Assembly: GCA_904420235.1 (NCBI GenBank)
Contig: CAJFUS010000042.1
Location: 1-10,378, forward strand
Source: Candidatus Neoanaerotignum tabaqchaliae
GTDB lineage: Bacteria; Bacillota; Clostridia; Lachnospirales; Anaerotignaceae
DNA length: 10,378 nucleotides
Direction: 5' to 3'
Each line of letters opens with the position of its first letter. Position 1 is the first letter of the stretch. The position numbers and the translations under genes were made by a program. The notes beneath the pieces are model-generated. The model did no database searches and was not told the origin of the DNA. It saw nothing but the letters and a program-made list of their open reading frames with translations. This document shows, piece after piece, positions 4,834-10,378 of the stretch.

Positions 4834-7035
4834 TCAATCTTTTTTAAGCTTAAAAACAACAAATCCAAGTGGCGGAAGTGTTATATTTATGCTGTTCTCC
4901 GCTCTTGAGCAGTTAATTTTTTCCGATTTAATAGGGTCTAAGTTCAGTCGTCCAGTTCCTCCAAAGGCAATGTCGTCGCTGTTGAAAACTTCTTCATAAA
5001 TACCGTCCTCAAAAACTCCCTGCCTAAAAGAATCGTAAGTGTGTTCGGTAAAGTTACAAACAACAATAAGCCTTTCGTCCCACGTTCTTCTCTCAAATGA
5101 AACTATACTTCTTTCAGAGTCATCACAGTCTATCCATTCAAAACCCTCTGGATTAAAGTCCATTTCCCATAAGGCCTTATATTCTGTATAAAAATGATTA
5201 AGAGACCTTACATAGGTTTGCAGATTTCTGTGTATGTCATATTGAAGTATATGCCAGTCAAGGCTTCTGGCCTCGCTCCATTCAGAAAACTGCCCTATCT
5301 CATTTCCCATAAACATAAGCTTTTTACCAGGGTGAGCATACATAAAACCATAGGCAACCCTAAGATTAGCCGCTTTCTGCCACATATCCCCAGGCACCTT
5401 ATACATCATAGAGCCCTTCATATGAACTACCTCATCATGAGACAATACAAGTATGAAATTCTCGTTGTAGTTATACATCATGCTGAATGTAAGATAATTG
5501 TGGTGATACTTTCTGTAAACAGTCTCTTTTTTAATATAACTCAAAAAGTCATTCATCCAGCCCATATCCCACTTAAATGTGAAACCAAGGCCGTTATATT
5601 TGGTATCCCTTGTAACTCCTTCCCAAGATGTTGACTCCTCAGCCATAATCATAACGCCTTTACAGCTTGAGCGTATAACAGAGTTTAAGTGCTTAAGAAA
5701 CTCAACAGCCGCCAAGTTTTCTCTTCCGCCATACTTATTAGGAAGCCACTTTCCATCATCGCGGCAATAATCAAGATAAAGCATTGACGCCACAGCGTCA
5801 ACCCTAAGTCCGTCAATATGATATTCATTAATCCAATATAAGGCATTGGCTATAAGAAAATTTGAAACCTCTTTTCGTCCATAGTTAAAAACAAGTGTTC
5901 CCCATTCCTCATGCTCACCAATCCTTGGGTCTTCATGCTCATACAAAGCCGTTCCGTCAAATTTTGCAAGTCCAGAGACATCTTTAGGGAAATGGGCCGG
6001 AACCCAGTCCATAATAACGCCTATGCCATTTTGGTGGCAAACGTCAATAAGGTACATAAACTCTTCCGGCGTCCCATATCTGCTTGTTGGGGCATAATAT
6101 CCGCTAACCTGATATCCCCAGCTTCCATCAAATGGGTGTTCGCTTAAAGGCATAAACTCAATGTGCGTATAGCCCATTTCTTTAACATATTTAACAAGCA
6201 TTTGTGCAGCCTCAAGGTATGTCATAAACCTGTCGTCGTTGCCTACTCGGCGCCAAGACCCCATGTGAACCTCATATATATTAACTGGCCTGTCATATCT
6301 TTCATGTTCGGCCCTGTCCTCAAGCCATTCAAAATCATTCCACACATATTTATGAATGTTGTGAACTATTGACGCCGTGTTTGGCCTAAGCTCCATAAAA
6401 AAGCCATATGGGTCGGATTTATCACATACTCTGCCGTTGGAATCCTTTATTCTGAATTTATATTTATCTCCTTCGACAACTCCAGGTATGAATATTTCCC
6501 ATATTCCTGAATCTCCAAGCAGGCGCATTTGACTGCGGCGCGGGTCCCACATGTTAAAATCGCCTATTACGCACACACTTTTGGCGTTTGGGGCCCATAC
6601 GGCAAAAGATACGCCTTCAACACCGTCTATATTCCGCATATGCGCCCCAAGTTTCTCATATATCATATAGTTTGTTCCGGCGCCAAAAAGGTACCTGTCA
6701 TACTCTGTTATTGTAGGCTCAAATGTATATTGGTCTGCTGTTACCCATATATTGCCGCCGCCAAAATCAACTTTAAGACTATAATCAAAATATTTGTTTC
6801 TGCTGTTTATTATAGCCTCAAAAAATCCGTCGTCATGTATTTTTTCACATTTAAAGTTGTCCCCAGTAACGTTGTCAACAACCTCTATTGAAACGGCGTT
6901 TGGTATTATTTCCCTAACGGCAACAGCCATATCGCCGCCATTTGACACAACGTGCATTCCAAGAACACTGTGCGGGTCACCGTACTCCGTTTTTAAAAGC
7001 ATGTTTATTTGGCTTATAGTAACAGTATTTATCAT
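4834..7035 (-). CDS. glgB: 1,4-alpha-glucan (glycogen) branching enzyme
   Basis: This enzyme cuts alpha-1,4-glucan chains and re-attaches the piece through an alpha-1,6 bond, creating branches in glycogen. The 733-residue protein has the full bacterial layout: an N-terminal domain with the DPHSVLG motif (20-26), a CBM48 carbohydrate-binding domain (about 120-225), a GH13 barrel (about 250-620) and a C-terminal beta domain. The three catalytic acids are visible: nucleophile Asp413 (in GLRVDAVAS), acid/base Glu466 (in MIMAEES) and Asp534 (in LSHDEVVH). These are offset by 8 from the E. coli positions. Length is normal. The ATG is preceded by a G-rich ribosome-binding stretch (GGGGGCGGAG). It starts 34 bases after the metY stop and may share its transcript. 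No other glycogen gene (glgA, glgC, glgP) is in the window, which is unusual because glgB is often clustered. Confidence 0.97.
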   Translation of the reverse strand: MINTVTISQINMLLKTEYGDPHSVLGMHVVSNGGDMAVAVREIIPNAVSIEVVDNVTGDNFKCEKIHDDGFFEAIINSRNKYFDYSLKVDFGGGNIWVTADQYTFEPTITEYDRYLFGAGTNYMIYEKLGAHMRNIDGVEGVSFAVWAPNAKSVCVIGDFNMWDPRRSQMRLLGDSGIWEIFIPGVVEGDKYKFRIKDSNGRVCDKSDPYGFFMELRPNTASIVHNIHKYVWNDFEWLEDRAEHERYDRPVNIYEVHMGSWRRVGNDDRFMTYLEAAQMLVKYVKEMGYTHIEFMPLSEHPFDGSWGYQVSGYYAPTSRYGTPEEFMYLIDVCHQNGIGVIMDWVPAHFPKDVSGLAKFDGTALYEHEDPRIGEHEEWGTLVFNYGRKEVSNFLIANALYWINEYHIDGLRVDAVASMLYLDYCRDDGKWLPNKYGGRENLAAVEFLKHLNSVIRSSCKGVMIMAEESTSWEGVTRDTKYNGLGFTFKWDMGWMNDFLSYIKKETVYRKYHHNYLTFSMMYNYNENFILVLSHDEVVHMKGSMMYKVPGDMWQKAANLRVAYGFMYAHPGKKLMFMGNEIGQFSEWSEARSLDWHILQYDIHRNLQTYVRSLNHFYTEYKALWEMDFNPEGFEWIDCDDSERSIVSFERRTWDERLIVVCNFTEHTYDSFRQGVFEDGIYEEVFNSDDIAFGGTGRLNLDPIKSEKINCSRAENSINITLPPLGFVVFKLKKD

Positions 7036-7069
7036 AGTGCTCCGCCCCCTTAAACTTAGATATTTTTAA

Positions 7070-8353
7070 TTATTTGCAGTTTTCAAAAGCCTGTTCAAAA
7101 TCAGCTATAATGTCGTCCGGCTCCTCAATTCCAACGGAAAGTCTTATCATTTCAGGCGATATTCCGCAGTCTATAAGCTCTTGGTCCGAAAGCTGCCTGT
7201 GTGTTGTTGAAGCTGGTTGAAGAACGCATGTCCTTGAATCAGCTACATGTGTAACAAGAGCTACCATTTTAAGAGAGTTTATAAACTTCCTTGAAGCGTC
7301 TCTTCCACCTTTCACACCAAATGTCATAACGCCGCTGCAGCCGTTCGGAAGGTATTTTTGAGCCAATCCATAATACTGGCTGCTTTCAAGTCCAGGATAT
7401 TTAACCCATGCGCACATATCGTTAGCCTCAAGATATTTAGCTATTTTAAGAGCATTGTCGCTGTGTTTTCTCATTCTTAAATGAAGTGTCTCGCAGCCAA
7501 GATTTATAAGCCAAGAGTTGAATGGGCTTGGAGTCATTCCAAAGTTTCTCATCATCTGCACTCTTGCCTTAGTTATATATGCTTTTTCTCCGAAATTCTT
7601 AACATAACTTACACCGTGATAGCTTTCGTCAGGCTCAACAAAATCAGGGAATTTTCCGTTATCCCAGTTAAAGTTTCCGCCGTCAACAATAATTCCTCCA
7701 AGAGCCACTGCATGTCCGTCCATATATTTGCTTGTGGAGTGAACAACTATGTTGGCTCCCAGTTCAAAAGGCTTGCATAAAGCAGGCGTAGCAAAAGTGT
7801 TGTCAACCATAAGAGGAACGTTAAGTTTTTTGGCAACATTAGAGAATTTCTCAAAATCAAGCACCTTTGCCAAAGGATTGCTTATAGACTCTCCATAAAC
7901 GAGCTTTGTGTTTGGCTTAGCAAGAGCGAGCATTTCTTCTTCGCTTATATCCGGGTCAAACATTATGGCCTCTATTCCCAAATCTTTAAATGTAGTTGTA
8001 AAAACAGTATATGCTCCGCCGTAAATATTATTAGCCGCAAGTATACTGTCGCCCTTCTTGCACATATTAATAACAGCTAAAGTTATAGCTGCCATTCCAG
8101 AGGAAGTAGCCAACGCTCCAACTCCGCCTTCCATAAGCGATACTTTTTTCTCAAGCATGTCAGTTGTCGGGTTTGAAAGCCTTGTATACATATCTGTGTC
8201 CTGCTCAAGGTCAAAAACGCGGGCAAGCTCCTCGCATGTGTCATATCTATATGTAGTGCTCATTGTTATTGGCACAACCCTTGCTTTGGCATTTTCCGGC
8301 CAATACTCTCCCTGAACGGCCTGTGTTCCTATTTTCCATTTATTTTTATCCAT
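7070..8353 (-). CDS. metY: O-acetylhomoserine sulfhydrylase (aminocarboxypropyltransferase)
   Basis: This is a PLP enzyme that makes homocysteine from O-acetylhomoserine and sulfide, the direct sulfhydrylation route to methionine. The 427-residue protein is a complete Cys/Met-metabolism fold-type I enzyme. It shows MYTRLSNPTT (55-64), the phosphate-contacting SSGMAA (84-89), DNTFATP (184-190, Asp184 pairing with the PLP ring nitrogen) and the PLP lysine Lys209 in HSTSKYMDGH. The length near 430 with an insertion after the PLP lysine, rich in Asn, Asp and Pro, favours MetY over the shorter (about 380) cystathionine synthases and lyases. Side activity with cysteine or methanethiol cannot be excluded. 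A GGAGG lies 10 bases before the ATG. The upstream gap holds a TTGACA promoter candidate with a palindrome across its -35, but no room for a full S-box or T-box leader. Confidence 0.93.
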   Translation of the reverse strand: MDKNKWKIGTQAVQGEYWPENAKARVVPITMSTTYRYDTCEELARVFDLEQDTDMYTRLSNPTTDMLEKKVSLMEGGVGALATSSGMAAITLAVINMCKKGDSILAANNIYGGAYTVFTTTFKDLGIEAIMFDPDISEEEMLALAKPNTKLVYGESISNPLAKVLDFEKFSNVAKKLNVPLMVDNTFATPALCKPFELGANIVVHSTSKYMDGHAVALGGIIVDGGNFNWDNGKFPDFVEPDESYHGVSYVKNFGEKAYITKARVQMMRNFGMTPSPFNSWLINLGCETLHLRMRKHSDNALKIAKYLEANDMCAWVKYPGLESSQYYGLAQKYLPNGCSGVMTFGVKGGRDASRKFINSLKMVALVTHVADSRTCVLQPASTTHRQLSDQELIDCGISPEMIRLSVGIEEPDDIIADFEQAFENCK

Positions 8354-8426
8354 AACAACATAACCTCCATATCATAATATATTTTATATAAATAATTATA
8401 CTTTAATATTCATTATTTTTCCACAG

Positions 8427-8455
8427 ATAATTGGATAAAATAATATATGTGTCAA
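8427..8455 (-). promoter_or_regulatory. Candidate metY promoter
   Basis: On the minus strand a perfect -35 (TTGACA, 8450-8455) is followed after 17 bases by AATTAT, a modest -10 (four of six). The transcript would have a leader of about 65 bases. A second possible -10, a perfect TATAAT at 8395-8400, has no good -35. The exact start is therefore uncertain. Confidence 0.4.
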
Positions 8456-8467
8456 TAAATTTATTGA
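8452..8467. promoter_or_regulatory. 16-bp perfect palindrome, possible operator
   Basis: TCAATAAATTTATTGA is its own reverse complement over all 16 bases. It overlaps the -35 of the candidate metY promoter and lies in the gap shared with the divergent peptidase gene. Position and symmetry suit a dimeric regulator. It is A/T-rich, however, so chance is a real alternative, and I do not recognise the regulator. Confidence 0.35.
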
Positions 8468-8545
8468 ATTTAATAGTCTTTAATGATAAAATTGTTTGTT
8501 AATTTACACAAAGCATAAATAATAAAAGAAAGGTGTGAATCATAT

Positions 8546-10318
8546 TTGGAAAATACATTATGGAATCTTAACAACATTTATGAATCCTTTGATTCCGAAA
8601 AATTCAAAAATAACATTAAAACACTTAAAGAAAAAATAAAGTCCCTATATGTCTATATTTCATCTGCCGACGCATTGTCTAAATCAGAAGTTATAAAAAA
8701 TTATATAAAACAAACAAACGATATTTTAGAAATATCCTCTATGCTAAGTGAATACGCTCTTTTAAGGTTAAGCTCCAACTCATACGATAATGAGGCCATG
8801 AAATATTACGACATTATAAACAACATAATTTCTGATATGGAGAAAATCAAGGCTCTGTTCACATCTTACATTAAAAACATAAACAATATTGAAGAGATAA
8901 TAAATTCCAACAAGTATATAAAAGAACATGAGTTTTTTATTAATGAGATTAAGAAAAAAAGCCTGTATACTCTTACGGAACAGGAAGAGGCAGTTTACTC
9001 TAAAATGCGTTCAACCGGCTCCGTTTCATGGGAAAAATTGTGGGAAAACATAACTTCAAGTCTTAAATGTAAATTTATCGAAAATGGTACGGAAAAATCA
9101 GTTCCTCTTTCAGAGCTTAGAAACATGGCATACAGCGACAATAGTCAAACAAGAAAAAACGCGTATTTTTCCGAGATTGAGTCGTTGTCCTCAATAGCTC
9201 CGCAAGCGGCTTTTGCCCTTAATGCCATAAAAGGCGAGGTCATAAACATGTGTAAGATAAGAGGATATAAATCTCCCCTAAATATGACTTTAATTGACTC
9301 AAGAATAAGTGAAGCCACATTTTCCGCCATGATATCCGCCATAAAAAACAGCCTTCCATACTTCAGAAAATATTTTAAAAGAAAAGCTGAAATTTTAGGC
9401 CATAAAAATAGCCTTCCGTTTTATGACCTTTTCGCACCTATTGGGGAAAATAGCGTAAAATTTTCATATAAAGAGGCTCAGGATTTTATTATCAAAAATT
9501 TTTCTTCATTCTGCCCCGATATGGGCGAATTTGCTGAAAAAGCCTTCAACAGCGGTTGGATAGATGTTTACCCGAGAGACGGCAAAACCGGCGGCGCATT
9601 TTGCTCAAATATTCACTCAATAGGTGAAAGCCGCATATTAATCAACTTTACAGGCAGTTTTAACGATGTTGTAACACTTGCTCATGAGCTTGGCCACGCA
9701 TACCATGGCGAGCAGCTTAACAATGAAACGCCTATCAACAGCGATTACCCAATGCCAATAGCCGAAACAGCCTCAACATTCTGTGAGTGTATAATAAAAA
9801 ATAATGCTGTTTCGGCCTTAAACCCCAATATGGCGCTTACGCTTATTGAAAACGACATATCCGATAACGCTCAAATAATAGTTGATATATTAAGCCGGTT
9901 TATATTTGAGGACCAGTTGTTTAAAGCTCGAGAAGAAGGGCCTTTAAGCGCTGATGAGCTCTGCTCTATTATGGAAGAGGCTCAAGAAAAAACATATGGA
10001 GATGTTCTTTCAGTTAAGCATAAATATATGTGGGTATGCAAACCGCATTATTACGACGCCATGTTTAACTACTATAATTTCCCATACGCTTTCGGCCTTC
10101 TTTTCGCTAAGGGCCTTTACGGTTTGTATAAAAGAGAAGGAAACGTGTTTGTAGAAAAATATAAAAAACTTTTGTCAATAACGGGAAAAGCCAATATTGA
10201 AAATATAGCGCTTACGGCCGGAATAGACATAACAAAGCCTGAATTTTGGAAAGAATCAATTAACGGCATAAAAACTGACATAGATAAATTTATCTCTCTC
10301 ACGGAAAATCTTATATAA
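8546..10318 (+). CDS. pepF: M3B family oligoendopeptidase (PepF-like)
   Basis: This is a cytoplasmic zinc metallopeptidase that cleaves short peptides. The 590-residue protein has a long helical N-terminal domain (1 to about 200), the oligopeptidase F N-terminal part, followed by the M3 catalytic domain. The zinc motif is HELGH at 380-384, with His380 and His384 as ligands and Glu381 as the base. The third ligand is probably Glu407 in PIAETAST. The YDLFAP segment (293-298) and GGAFC (349-353) are also typical. There is no signal peptide. Length is close to the usual 595-600 of PepF. The start is a TTG: no in-frame ATG fits and AAAGGTG lies about 10 bases before it, giving MENTLWNLNNIY. The gene is divergent from metY and appears to be alone. 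The substrate in the cell is unknown. Confidence 0.93.
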   Translation: MENTLWNLNNIYESFDSEKFKNNIKTLKEKIKSLYVYISSADALSKSEVIKNYIKQTNDILEISSMLSEYALLRLSSNSYDNEAMKYYDIINNIISDMEKIKALFTSYIKNINNIEEIINSNKYIKEHEFFINEIKKKSLYTLTEQEEAVYSKMRSTGSVSWEKLWENITSSLKCKFIENGTEKSVPLSELRNMAYSDNSQTRKNAYFSEIESLSSIAPQAAFALNAIKGEVINMCKIRGYKSPLNMTLIDSRISEATFSAMISAIKNSLPYFRKYFKRKAEILGHKNSLPFYDLFAPIGENSVKFSYKEAQDFIIKNFSSFCPDMGEFAEKAFNSGWIDVYPRDGKTGGAFCSNIHSIGESRILINFTGSFNDVVTLAHELGHAYHGEQLNNETPINSDYPMPIAETASTFCECIIKNNAVSALNPNMALTLIENDISDNAQIIVDILSRFIFEDQLFKAREEGPLSADELCSIMEEAQEKTYGDVLSVKHKYMWVCKPHYYDAMFNYYNFPYAFGLLFAKGLYGLYKREGNVFVEKYKKLLSITGKANIENIALTAGIDITKPEFWKESINGIKTDIDKFISLTENLI

Positions 10319-10338
10319 AACCGATAATCGATGAATTA

Positions 10339-10378
10339 TCACAGGCTTTGCTTCTTGATAAACTCAATTAACAATATA
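10339..10378 (-). CDS. Possible 3' end of a convergent gene (partial)
   Basis: On the minus strand one frame is open from the window edge and ends in a TGA at 10339-10341, giving the tail ILLIEFIKKQSL. This could be the C-terminus of a gene converging on pepF, which ends 20 bases away. Twelve residues are far too few to name it, and a plus-strand ATG at 10331 is equally open to the edge. There is no clear terminator between them; only a weak 6-bp inverted repeat (GATAAT/ATTATC) lies at about 10323-10340. Confidence 0.2.
   Translation of the reverse strand, partial: ILLIEFIKKQSL

Noticed and set aside
8492..8520. Sigma-A promoter for pepF (TTGTTT with an A/T-rich -10 region)
   Set aside because: The -35 is weak and the best -10 (CATAAA or ATAAAT) matches poorly at either spacing. 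A promoter must lie in this gap, but I cannot place it with confidence.
8354..8545. S-box (SAM) riboswitch or T-box upstream of metY
   Set aside because: The whole gap is 192 bases and the leader from the likely promoter is only about 65. I see no GC-rich paired helices or conserved T-box sequence.
1..10378. CRISPR array, toxin-antitoxin, phage or defence system
   Set aside because: There are no regularly spaced repeats and no genes of such families. All larger frames have housekeeping assignments.

Overview
This window looks like a chromosomal segment of a low-GC, anaerobic Firmicute, probably class Clostridia. The evidence is the A/T-rich DNA, strong G-rich ribosome-binding sites, a Gram-positive-type LexA, the rpsU-yqeY pair, and a candidate spore-protein gene. 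I infer a spore-former, but no sporulation gene of certain identity is present. Every larger gene belongs to a known family. I found no insertion sequence, phage gene, CRISPR array or complete RNA gene.

Layout from left to right. At the extreme left a strong minus-strand promoter with an A/T-rich upstream region fires out of the window, probably into an rRNA or tRNA operon. Next comes a minus-strand cluster transcribed lexA, then nadE (glutamine-dependent NAD synthetase), then a GNAT acetyltransferase, closed by a 16-bp hairpin. Divergent from lexA are a YneA-like membrane-anchored LysM protein (putative SOS division inhibitor) and a 47-residue Lys/Asn-rich protein. The small protein has a GPR-like spore-protease motif and a sigma-G-like promoter. 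Two back-to-back terminators (about 3982-4042) separate this plus-strand pair from a second minus-strand block. That block is transcribed metY (O-acetylhomoserine sulfhydrylase), glgB (glycogen branching enzyme), then rpsU (S21) and yqeY, the last two with their own promoter. At the right, divergent from metY, lies a plus-strand M3B oligoendopeptidase (pepF).

How the parts may work together. The lexA/yneA-like intergenic region is a classic SOS control point. It carries three sites sharing the pattern GAAT-N4-GTTY, placed at and around the two promoters. If lexA and nadE are cotranscribed, NAD synthesis would be tied to LexA autoregulation, which is the least expected arrangement here. Three starts differ from the longest reading frames: lexA starts at a TTG just after its Shine-Dalgarno, rpsU starts 24 codons in, and the SASP-like gene starts 13 codons in.

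I do not see strong evidence for a new multi-gene system. The best leads are the candidate small spore protein, the SOS intergenic region with its nadE-containing operon, and the rRNA-type promoter at the left edge.
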